From the NCBI RefSeq assembly GCF_021391395.1, contig NZ_CP090059.1, positions 3,395,001 through 3,459,000 on the forward strand: a stretch of 64,000 bases of DNA, given 5' to 3'. Below, piece after piece: positions 57,059 to 64,000 of this stretch (position 1 is the first letter of the stretch; every line of letters begins with the position of its first letter). This DNA is from Sphingomonas cannabina. Lineage in GTDB: Bacteria > Pseudomonadota > Alphaproteobacteria > Sphingomonadales > Sphingomonadaceae. The notes below the pieces were generated by a model, which had not been told where the DNA came from, did not search any database, and saw only the letters and a list, made by a program, of their open reading frames with translations. A program made the position numbers and the translations under genes.

Positions 57059-57529
57059 ATGAGCCTCCACCTCCCCCGTTCCCTCACCCCCGGCGAGATC
57101 GAGCTCGCCCGCAGCGTGTTCGGCGACGCCATCGACTATGCCCGCGCCGCGGTGGCCAACCGGAAATGGGCGTTCTTCCAGCCCAAAAAGATCGCCATGG
57201 CCCCCACCGGCTGCATCCACTTCAATCCCAAGGGCGACCTCTACCACGACGACTTCGCCTGCGCCGACCTTGGTCATCAAGCCCTGTTCATCCATGAGAT
57301 GACGCATGTCTGGCAGTATCAGTCGGGCATCTACCTGCCGCTGCGCCGCCATCCCTTCTGCCGCTACGGCTACACCATCCAGCCGGGGCGGCGGTTCGAG
57401 CGCTACGGCATCGAGCAGCAGGCCGAGATCGCCCGCCATGCCTTCCTGCTCCGCCGCGGCGCCGTCGTTCCCGGCGCGCCGAGCCTGGGGCAATATGAGA
57501 CGATCCTGCCGTTTCGGCCCTCCTCCTGA
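57059..57529 (+). CDS. HEMTH zinc-metalloprotein of the sphingomonad Vgr-related type
   Basis: 156 residues. The centre holds an HExxH motif, FIHEMTHVWQ (His79, Glu80, His83), with GIEQQAEI 40-50 residues later as a possible third-ligand helix. CIHFNPKGDLYHDDF precedes it. There is no signal peptide. Proteins of this kind have been labelled Vgr-related in alphaproteobacterial annotation, but nothing here shows a type VI secretion link. A cytosolic peptidase-like fold is the cautious call. Confidence 0.75.
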   Translation: MSLHLPRSLTPGEIELARSVFGDAIDYARAAVANRKWAFFQPKKIAMAPTGCIHFNPKGDLYHDDFACADLGHQALFIHEMTHVWQYQSGIYLPLRRHPFCRYGYTIQPGRRFERYGIEQQAEIARHAFLLRRGAVVPGAPSLGQYETILPFRPSS

Positions 57530-57532
57530 TCC

Positions 57533-58057
57533 TTACCGCGGCCCCGCCACCATCAGCACCACCTCGGCCGCCGGCGAACCCGACAGCTGGAGGAAATAGT
57601 GGCCCGGCTGGAGATCGAAGTCGACGATCTTGCGGATGCCGGTGCAGGCCGGGCCGTGGCCGTGGGCGGCCGACGCAAGCGGGGCGCCGTCCCGGACCAG
57701 ATCGATCCACGCCGGCCCGCCGAGGGCGACGCGGTAGCGGCCCGCCTTCGGCACCTCGAGTGCAACGAGACCGGCGAAGCTGCCCGCGGCCGGAGCCTTC
57801 TCCGGAGCGCGGGCGAAGGCGACCTCGCTCCCCGGCGCCAGCGTCAGCCGCACTGCCTGGCCGACCGCGATCGGCAGCACGCGGTCGTTGGTCGACACCG
57901 TCCGCGCCGCCGGGGTGGTCCAGCCGGCGAACTCGGCCGGGGGCGGCGCGGGGTTTGCCGGGCAGGCCGGCTGGCTGCTCTGGGCCGCGGCGGTGGTGGT
58001 CGGCAGGGCGGCTGCAAGGGTTGCGGCAGCTGCCAGAATCTTGGTCAGGTCACGCAT
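57533..58057 (-). CDS. Secreted protein of unknown function with an AHGHGP motif
   Basis: 174 residues from the ATG at 58057, chosen because GGAG lies 6 bases upstream; a signal peptide follows (ILAAAATLAAALPTTTAAAQ). The mature part is beta-rich: VGQAVRLTLAPGSEVAFARAPEK, FAGLVALEVPKAGRYRVALGGPAWIDLVRDG, ASAAHGHGPACTGIRKIVDFDLQPGHYFLQLSG. The fold looks like a compact ligand- or metal-binding beta domain. It converges with the HEMTH gene. No function is claimed. Confidence 0.75.
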   Translation of the reverse strand: MRDLTKILAAAATLAAALPTTTAAAQSSQPACPANPAPPPAEFAGWTTPAARTVSTNDRVLPIAVGQAVRLTLAPGSEVAFARAPEKAPAAGSFAGLVALEVPKAGRYRVALGGPAWIDLVRDGAPLASAAHGHGPACTGIRKIVDFDLQPGHYFLQLSGSPAAEVVLMVAGPR

Positions 58058-58168
58058 CGTCTTCTCCATCCCAACGACAACGTCTCGTCGGCGGTGGTTA
58101 TCCGAAGCGGGGACGAAGGCAATCATCGCCTGGGCTGGGGGCACCTCAAGCGATGGAGCACGAGGCGA

Positions 58169-58215
58169 GCCCCCTCCACCGCCTTCGGCGGTCCCCCTCC
58201 CCGTCCCGGGGAGGA
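58169..58215. repeat. Family A repeat, right half only (copy 5)
   Basis: GCCCCCTCCACC, a GCCTTCGGC hairpin and GGTCCCCCTCCCCGTCCCGG are the right arm alone; the left arm is absent. Confidence 0.82.
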
Positions 58216-58234
58216 TTGAAGAAGGCGCCCCACC

Positions 58235-58456
58235 CTAACCTTCCCGCTCGCGGGTGAAGGAGGGGCGGAGGTCGGTGCCGCCGCTCGCCTCGCGCTCGGC
58301 GCGGCTGCGGGCGACACGCTCGACCTTGGCGGCCATCGCCTCGAACGCGGCGACCGAGCGCATTGCGCGGTCGCGGACGTTGGCGAGCGTCGCCGCATCG
58401 GCCTCGGCCCGGGCGCGGGCGGCCTGACCCCGGTAATAGGCGGCATCATAGGCCAT
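58235..58456 (-). CDS. Small helical protein of unknown function
   Basis: 73 residues from the ATG at 58456 (GAAAGGG about 7 bases upstream). Ala/Arg/Glu-rich and likely one long helix (YYRGQAARARAEADAATLANVRDRAMRSVAAFEAMAAKVERVARSRAERE), ending GGTDLRPSFTREREG. No signal or membrane segment. Lies 100 bases downstream of the cold-shock gene. Confidence 0.68.
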   Translation of the reverse strand: MAYDAAYYRGQAARARAEADAATLANVRDRAMRSVAAFEAMAAKVERVARSRAEREASGGTDLRPSFTREREG

Positions 58457-58557
58457 GGCTCGGCCCTTTCGCTGGAGGAACGGGAACGGGAACGGGAACA
58501 GCAAAGGGAGGAAGCGCGGGCGAGGCAGGGGGCCGCCCCGCCCGCGTCCCGCGCCGG

Positions 58558-58770
58558 TCAGTCCTGCAGCTGCAGGTTGACCGCGCTGGTCTTGCCGCGA
58601 CGATCCTGTTCCAGCTCGTAGCTGACGCGCTGGTTCTGGGTGAGGGTGCGCAGGCCCGCGCGCTCGACGGCGGTGATGTGGACGAACGCGTCCTGGCCGC
58701 CGCTCTCGGGCGCGATGAAGCCATAGCCCTTGTCGGAATTGAAGAACTTGACGGTACCGGTGATGCTCAT
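58558..58770 (-). CDS. Cold-shock domain protein (CspA family)
   Basis: 70 residues, one OB-fold: ITGTVKFFNSDKGYGFIAPE (RNP1) and DAFVHITAVERAG (RNP2), then VSYELEQDRRGKTSAVNLQ. It binds single-stranded RNA or DNA as a chaperone. AAGGA lies 8 bases before the ATG at 58770. The 100-base leader to the upstream gene holds a CCCTCG/CGAGGG hairpin that may take part in cold regulation; I see no proven element. Confidence 0.95.
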   Translation of the reverse strand: MSITGTVKFFNSDKGYGFIAPESGGQDAFVHITAVERAGLRTLTQNQRVSYELEQDRRGKTSAVNLQLQD

Positions 58771-58873
58771 GCGAGCTTTCCTTCTGTTGGCGGGATCCCG
58801 GACGTCGGGAGCCCTCGTGTGCTGCGAGGGGCAGGGAAAGAAGGAATGAGGAGCCGCAAAGCGCCAAAGACCG

Positions 58874-60145
58874 TCAATTTGCGACTGTAGCGGCTTCGAT
58901 ATGGGCCTCCGGGGCCGGGATTGCAACCGACGGCCCCGGCGCGGCGGCGGCCGGCGCGTCCTCGTCCGCATCATCGGGCGCCTCGTCGAGTGCATCGCCG
59001 GCCGCCTCGCCGCCCCTCGCCGACGCAGAGACGCAGGCGGCGAACCAGGCGTCGCGCTCGCGCGCCTCGGGCACGCGGCGGAGCTCGACCTCGGCCTGCC
59101 AGGACGCCTCGACCGCCGCGAGCTCGTCGTCGTCGAGCGTGCGGCTGTAGCCCTGCTGGCCGTACTCGCCGTCCTCCTCGCCGTAGAAACGGTCGGTCGG
59201 CGGGAAGCGGGTGCGCCATTCCTCCTCGCCCTCGTCGCACCACACCGGCTCGGGCCGGTCCTCGGGCGCGACATAGGGCGGCAGGCCGAAATGTTGACGA
59301 AGTTGACTCATCTCATCGTCCAGGTTTGCCGCCTTCGACGGTGCGGGCGCGGCGTCGGGCGCAGGCGGCGGCGTCGGGGCGAGCTGGACCAGCCCGGCGG
59401 CCTCGGCGCGGGCCCATTGCTCGCCGGTCCAGCCGGCACGGGCGGCGGGATCGAGGTCGGCGGTGTCGACGCCCTCGGCGAGGTCGGTGTGGGTCCTGAG
59501 CCAGCGGTCGGCGCGGGCGAGCGCGCGGATCGGGGCGAGATCGTCCTCGGTGGCGGACTCGGCCCCGGCCGCGCCCAGCCGCGCGCCGAGGAACAGGCCG
59601 GCGCGGGCCGGGCCGCCGTCGCGCCCGACGAGGTCGAGATACTGGTCGAACTCGGCCGCGACCAGCCGCGCGGCGGCCTGGCCGGCGGCGCCGGTCGCGC
59701 TGTCGGCCATGCGGTCGAGGCGATTGAGGAGCTGCATGGCGAGGCGGTTGTCGAAGCGCTCGCGCTCGATCGTCACCGTCGTGTCGCCGTTGGAGCGGGT
59801 GACGACCTCGACCGTGCCCTCGATCACGCGCTCCATCAGCGTCTCGGCGAGCGTGTCGCGCGCGAGCAGCGCCGCCGCCTGCCAGCCGAGCGCGAACCCC
59901 GCCCCGCGCGCCGAGGTGCGGAAGGCATAGGCGGATTGCTTGGTGAGGCCCACCGAGCGGGCGGCGTCGGTGACCGTGGCGCCCTCCGCGATCGCCTGGA
60001 GGAAGGTGCGCTGACGCTCGGCCGTCCAGCCGGCGGTGCGCTGGGATTGCGGGGCGGAATAGTGCTTGAGGTTGACCGGGATGAAGGTCGCGGGGTCCGC
60101 CGGGGTTTCCTCCGCGGGCGGGGTGATGGTGGTGGGTGCTGACAT
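58874..60145 (-). CDS. Terminase-small-subunit-like HTH protein with long acidic tail
   Basis: 423 residues. Residues 37-95 resemble the HTH region of small terminase/transposase-type proteins (GWTAERQRTFLQAIAEGATVTDAARSVGLTKQSAYAFRTSARG). A helical middle (about 95-230) follows, then a long low-complexity acidic C-terminus (DDADEDAPAAAAPGP). No phage genes are adjacent. The codons for MSQLRQHF (59291-59314) form the same DNA word as box 1 of family F. The function is unknown; DNA binding is inferred from the HTH. Confidence 0.7.
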   Translation of the reverse strand: MSAPTTITPPAEETPADPATFIPVNLKHYSAPQSQRTAGWTAERQRTFLQAIAEGATVTDAARSVGLTKQSAYAFRTSARGAGFALGWQAAALLARDTLAETLMERVIEGTVEVVTRSNGDTTVTIERERFDNRLAMQLLNRLDRMADSATGAAGQAAARLVAAEFDQYLDLVGRDGGPARAGLFLGARLGAAGAESATEDDLAPIRALARADRWLRTHTDLAEGVDTADLDPAARAGWTGEQWARAEAAGLVQLAPTPPPAPDAAPAPSKAANLDDEMSQLRQHFGLPPYVAPEDRPEPVWCDEGEEEWRTRFPPTDRFYGEEDGEYGQQGYSRTLDDDELAAVEASWQAEVELRRVPEARERDAWFAACVSASARGGEAAGDALDEAPDDADEDAPAAAAPGPSVAIPAPEAHIEAATVAN

Positions 60146-60291
60146 GATGCGGGTTCCTCTCGTGAGAACAAAAGAGGACCGACCAGTTATACAGATTTGG
60201 TGATGTAGGAAAGGGTTTTGTTCCTATTTGGTTCGTTTCGGTGTGACGGTGCGGCTTGGTGCCGGCGTCTGCCTATGCCATCCCTTGCCTT

Positions 60292-60307
60292 GACCTGTAC
60301 CCAGGTC
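60292..60307. promoter_or_regulatory. Palindrome upstream of the DUF433 gene (operator candidate)
   Basis: GACCTG-TACC-CAGGTC, 6-base perfect arms, 18 bases before the ATG and directly after a TTGACC that could be a -35 box. Antitoxin genes often carry such self-regulatory sites. Confidence 0.4.
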
Positions 60308-60324
60308 GGGCACATCCTGCTCGC

Positions 60325-60561
60325 ATGACCCTTGCCGGATTCCCTCGCATCGCCGTCGACCCGCAGGTTTGCGGCGGGCGGCCCGTGGTGGCGGGAACGC
60401 GGGTGCGCGTCACCGACGTGCTGGAGATGCTGGCCGGCGGCGCGAGCCCGGCCGAGATCGCGGCTGACTTTCCCTATCTCAGCGAGGACGATGTCCGCGC
60501 AGTGCTGGCCTATGCGGCGGCGCAGGCGGATCATCTCGTGGGCGGAGGCGCAGTAAGTTGA
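60325..60561 (+). CDS. DUF433 antitoxin-like protein without an adjacent toxin
   Basis: 78 residues from the ATG at 60325. The DUF433 winged-helix-like core is complete: RIAVDPQVCGGRPVVAGTRVRVTDVLEMLAGGASPAEIAADFPYLSEDDVRAVLAYA. Members usually sit just upstream of a PIN-like (DUF5615) toxin. Here the next 100 bases have no gene, and the HEPN/DUF262 operon faces it from the other strand. It could be a relic of a lost pair or act on its own. Confidence 0.85.
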   Translation: MTLAGFPRIAVDPQVCGGRPVVAGTRVRVTDVLEMLAGGASPAEIAADFPYLSEDDVRAVLAYAAAQADHLVGGGAVS

Positions 60562-60667
60562 GTGGGTTAGTAAGCTGTCACCGCCTAAGCCCAATTGCCG
60601 CCTGCCCTGTGCGGATGATTGCGCGAGCATGGACATGAGGCGGTCCATGTGTTCGAGACCGGCATGA

Positions 60668-61126
60668 TTATTCGGTGAGAGCCTGCTCAACAGCGTCCAG
60701 TATATGTTCAGCACACGGCAGAGCTTTTCCAAAATCCTCTAACGTCATAGATGCCCCGTCATCATGAGACACTCTATGCCGATTAGTTATAGCATCAAAA
60801 TATGGCTGAAGATTTATCTCAGGCAATCGTTCTGCTATTACATCACCCTCTCCGCATCCAAATTTCTGCAAAACGTCATTTATCTCTGCCTTTTTTACTC
60901 TTTTAAGCATGCTCTCGTTGGTTTTGAATATAAACTCAGCCACTCTCTGGTCTTGGATTAATTTAAGTCTAGCTAAAATGATATCTTTAATCTTTTCTTC
61001 CATTTCGGCATAAAGCGCGACCAGCAGGAATTGTACTAAGTAAATCTCCACAAGAGGATTTCGTCCAACAATCGCGAGATGGTTGGAAATTTCCTCATAA
61101 GCGAATGTGGTCCGAACGAGATGCAT
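60668..61126 (-). CDS. HEPN-domain protein (MAE_28990-like) paired with DUF262
   Basis: 152 residues. Mostly helical, with the HEPN ribonuclease-type motif R-x4-H in AITNRHRVSHDDG (Arg116, His121) and a polar helix earlier (LARLKLIQDQRVAEF). HEPN proteins of this layout are toxic RNases in defence and toxin systems. Its ATG overlaps the DUF262 stop by one base (TAATG). GC content is far below the rest of the window. An RNase role is inferred from the motif. Confidence 0.8.
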   Translation of the reverse strand: MHLVRTTFAYEEISNHLAIVGRNPLVEIYLVQFLLVALYAEMEEKIKDIILARLKLIQDQRVAEFIFKTNESMLKRVKKAEINDVLQKFGCGEGDVIAERLPEINLQPYFDAITNRHRVSHDDGASMTLEDFGKALPCAEHILDAVEQALTE

Positions 61127-62181
61127 TATTCGCTCAGGTATTCTATCGCCTTTGCAAGTCTCAGCTCAACTACCGATTCGTCACTTGTATTATACGTGAT
61201 CGCGGCATCGTATGCAGTATCTTCTCGCAAAGCCATGAATCGCTCGTTCAAATCTGATGGCGCGATATCTGCGAGTACTGCAGCCATTATAGAATCGAGT
61301 GCGCCGTAATTTAAGCGTCCGCGAAGATGGAACGGCTTTTCACCAAGCTGAGACAGTATATAATCAGAAGATATCTTAAAATTATAAATTAGGTTATCAT
61401 AGTCACTATCATCACCACGGCGATCTTCCATATACTTATTCAAGAATCCCTTCATAGGCTTCTCGTAAGCACTGCCTTTTTCGCTTAACGCGAGACAACG
61501 GAGAACGAGTTCCACATCTCTAAGTCTCTTGTCGATTTTTGGCTGACCGATTATCTTGCGCCATGAATCTACTTCGTTCATCTTCTTTAGCGCATCTACG
61601 AATGGCCCATAAGAGACACACTGACGAACTTCCATCGGGTTAAGATTAACACCGCCCGTATTTAGACGCTCAAAAACCTGATAGATACTTGTATCATCTT
61701 GAGGGTCAATTTGCTGTATAATCGTAGCGCGCAGAGTAACCCCTTTAAGTTTAAACTGTTCATCTTCGCTAAGGTCAGAGAATGACTTTCCTTCATATCG
61801 CGGATGAACGTTCTTTAAACGGAATACCGTTTCATCGAAGGTTCCTTTAATGAAACGGATAAGGGACGTAATCCTCTGCTGACCATCAATGATGAGGTAA
61901 CCAGCCTTGACACGCTCCTTATAAAGGAACGTCCCAGGAACAGGCAAACCTAGCAAGAAACTTTCAACTAACTTGCTCGCTTTAATCCGATCCCATACGT
62001 ACATGCGTTGGAATGGGGGAACCGTGAGTTCTTTCCGATCCCATAGATCGACATACCCGGCAAGAGTGATATCGGCCGGATAGTTCATTATTTCATATTC
62101 GAGCTTGGGCTCCTGCTCTTCTTCAGGTGCATCCTCCGTGGGTTCAACATCCCAATCCTCAGTCGCTTCAGTATCTTCCAT
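61126..62181 (-). CDS. DUF262 protein (GmrSD N-terminal-type, ParB/Srx-like NTPase)
   Basis: 351 residues. An acidic leader (about 1-30) precedes the DUF262 core: VPPFQRMYVWDRIKASKLVESFLLGLPVPGTFLY, the nucleotide-site motif DGQQR (99-103), and VFERLNTGGVNLNPMEVRQC (169-188). In type IV restriction enzyme GmrSD this domain couples NTP hydrolysis to recognition of modified DNA, with a DUF1524 HNH domain for cleavage. Here no DUF1524 is present and a HEPN protein follows instead. AT-rich, probably acquired. An anti-phage role is likely but unproven. Confidence 0.88.
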   Translation of the reverse strand: MEDTEATEDWDVEPTEDAPEEEQEPKLEYEIMNYPADITLAGYVDLWDRKELTVPPFQRMYVWDRIKASKLVESFLLGLPVPGTFLYKERVKAGYLIIDGQQRITSLIRFIKGTFDETVFRLKNVHPRYEGKSFSDLSEDEQFKLKGVTLRATIIQQIDPQDDTSIYQVFERLNTGGVNLNPMEVRQCVSYGPFVDALKKMNEVDSWRKIIGQPKIDKRLRDVELVLRCLALSEKGSAYEKPMKGFLNKYMEDRRGDDSDYDNLIYNFKISSDYILSQLGEKPFHLRGRLNYGALDSIMAAVLADIAPSDLNERFMALREDTAYDAAITYNTSDESVVELRLAKAIEYLSE

Positions 62182-62356
62182 GATTCCCGCCCTTTTCAGG
62201 TAAGCTGACCGGTCCCCAAAACGCGGTCAAGGGAGTATTGACGACATCACACTTCGCATGCGTGGATATCGACGAGTTCAAAGCCTGCGACGTTTCTGAA
62301 GTGTATCCGCTAACGGGCACATCGAGGATGTAGACTGTGTTGTCGGGCCGGCGTGG

Positions 62357-62539
62357 TTACCACTTCCCGCCCACAGCCTCGATCGCCGCGAGCAGCGCCT
62401 TCTTGCTCGGCGTTCGCCGCTTGCCGCTATTCCGCGGCATCTCCGGCTCGCCTGTAGCGGCCCGCCGGCGCGCGATATCCGCGGCGAACTCCTCGAAGGT
62501 CACCGGTTCAGGGCGCGAGGGTGGCGATGCCGTGCTCAT
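62357..62539 (-). CDS. Small basic protein overlapping the nucleotidyltransferase-like gene
   Basis: 60 residues from the ATG at 62539, 32 bases inside the upstream gene's 3' end in another frame. The sequence PVTFEEFAADIARRRAATG then PRNSGKRRTPSKKALLAAIEAVGGKW has a helical N-terminal half and a basic Lys/Arg patch. The overlap points to co-translation with the nucleotidyltransferase-like protein as a two-gene unit. Function unknown. Confidence 0.6.
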   Translation of the reverse strand: MSTASPPSRPEPVTFEEFAADIARRRAATGEPEMPRNSGKRRTPSKKALLAAIEAVGGKW

Positions 62540-63059
62540 TGGACGTCTCTTCCCGAATGCGGCGCTCAAGATAGGCGCGATCCAGGTCCGGGTGAAGCGA
62601 CAGCAGCACGCGGGCCTGCTCCAGCATCTCGGGCGCGGTGCCCGAGGCGAACTGGCCCATGCGGTCGGCGATCATGTCTTCGACCGCCAGCACGGCGGCG
62701 GTGCCGTCCGGCTGGAGCGTGATCAGGCGGACGCGGTCGCGGTCGGCGAGGCCGTCGAGCAGCGTGGCGGAGACGACCTCGAAGCCGAGCTTGAGGTCGG
62801 GGTGTATCCAGCCGGTGAAGCTGTGGCCGGGACCGGAGGGGCGGACGAAGCCCTGTTGTACGAGTGCTTGCTCGAAGGCTTGCTGGCGGCCGGTGACCAC
62901 GTCGAAGTCGCCAGTGGTGATGGCGCTGCCTGAGTAGAGTTCGACCGCGGCGCCGCCGACTAGGATCGGGGCTTCGTGGCCTTCGCGCAGCATCGCCTCG
63001 CTGACGCGGGCGAAGACGCGGAGGGCCGCTTCGAATTCGGGTCGGTACAGGTTCGTCAT
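62508..63059 (-). CDS. Nucleotidyltransferase-fold protein
   Basis: 183 residues from the ATG at 63059. ILVGGAAVELYSGSAITTGDFDVV (33-56) is the minimal nucleotidyltransferase signature: GS plus a D-x-D pair at 51/53. The rest is GHSFTGWIHPDLKLGFEVVS, VLAVEDMIADRMGQFASG and a C-terminal helix pair. Short proteins of this kind occur in toxin-antitoxin and abortive-infection modules. The overlapping small basic gene and the nearby DUF262-HEPN pair support a defence-type setting, by inference. Confidence 0.75.
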   Translation of the reverse strand: MTNLYRPEFEAALRVFARVSEAMLREGHEAPILVGGAAVELYSGSAITTGDFDVVTGRQQAFEQALVQQGFVRPSGPGHSFTGWIHPDLKLGFEVVSATLLDGLADRDRVRLITLQPDGTAAVLAVEDMIADRMGQFASGTAPEMLEQARVLLSLHPDLDRAYLERRIREETSNEHGIATLAP

Positions 63060-63060
63060 C

Positions 63061-63181
63061 CCCCTCACCCTTCCCATCGCTTCGCGTGTTCGAGCTTTGG
63101 CCTGCCCCCGGCAGGCCAAGATCGTGCCTGGAAGGCACGATCTCGCTCGAACACCCCTTCCCTCTCCCAAAGAGAGAGGGA
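63061..63181. repeat. Family D-related repeat, copy 2, with a three-way-junction palindrome
   Basis: Outer CCCTCACCC and CCCTCTCCCAAAGAGAGAGGG arms enclose 63086-63154: closing stem GTGTTCGAGC/GCTCGAACAC (10 bp), hairpin 63097-63106 with 63110-63119 (10 bp, 3-base loop), and hairpin 63120-63128 with 63134-63142 (9 bp). It lies between uvrA and the nucleotidyltransferase-like gene. Confidence 0.88.
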
Positions 63182-63183
63182 GT

Positions 63184-64000
<817 letters not shown>

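Noticed and set aside
58874..60145. Prophage marked by a terminase small subunit
   Set aside because: No large terminase, capsid, portal or integrase gene lies nearby; only the HTH region is similar.
60187..60732. 181-codon open frame antisense to the DUF433 gene
   Set aside because: Spans two unrelated regions, no domain, and conflicts with a clear DUF433 protein.
62261..62281. Box 2-like word ATCGACGAGTTCAAAG upstream of the DUF262 gene
   Set aside because: Only a partial match, with no box 1 or box 3 around it, so not counted as a family F copy.

Overview
The window is a chromosomal segment of a high-GC alphaproteobacterium, most likely Sphingomonas or a close relative in the Sphingomonadaceae. 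The support is the conserved core genes, the split F0 b/b' ATP synthase stalk, the ydbH-ynbE-ydbL trio, a sphingomonad-type HEMTH protein, and GGAAC-N17-CGTT and CTTG-N17-CYTATNT promoters that fit alphaproteobacterial EcfG and RpoH. Most ORFs antisense to real genes are GC shadows.

Layout. 1-3.4 kb: tail of an RNase E-like protein, a CBS protein, and rplY-pth-2OG oxygenase. 3.6-11.2 kb: a TraB lipoprotein, glyQ and glyS with a DUF559 gene between them, and ppdK. 12-23 kb: tRNA-Tyr, an M28 peptidase, rlmB, a ferredoxin, an AlkA-like glycosylase, parE, a serine hydrolase and envelope lipoproteins. 24-32 kb: metZ-apaG-lysR, a mannosyltransferase-like protein, leuB, recO, and a GNAT/deacetylase pair. 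32-38 kb: a DUF3857 transglutaminase protein, uvrC and a probable general-stress gene. 39-42 kb: the F0 operon atpI-B-E-F'-F. 42-48 kb: a possible type I toxin-like locus, ydbH-ynbE-ydbL, radC, a PhyH dioxygenase and rlpA. 48-58 kb: an EF-hand protein, purB, an HxlR/FMN reductase pair, dnaK-dnaJ, a copper chaperone, a PH-domain protein and a HEMTH protein. 58-64 kb: an accessory stretch with a cold-shock protein, a terminase-like HTH protein, an orphan DUF433, an AT-rich DUF262-HEPN operon, a nucleotidyltransferase-like gene with a small overlapping partner, and the 3' end of uvrA.

The intergenic space is unusually rich in palindromic repeats. At least six families recur (called A-F here), plus two single-copy long inverted repeats. 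Family A occurs inside the glyS reading frame and, in a second copy, flanks a DUF559 nuclease gene. Two family D copies contain perfect three-way-junction palindromes. Family F is a composite element of about 150-300 bp with three conserved boxes and a variable interior rich in GCGACAC-like units.

The strongest candidates for something undescribed are: the 42.4 kb membrane-peptide locus, with its ATGTGA start-stop and twin CTGGCA-loop hairpins; the family F element; the DUF559/family A association; and the DUF262-HEPN operon. All functions are inferred from sequence reading only; no database search was run.
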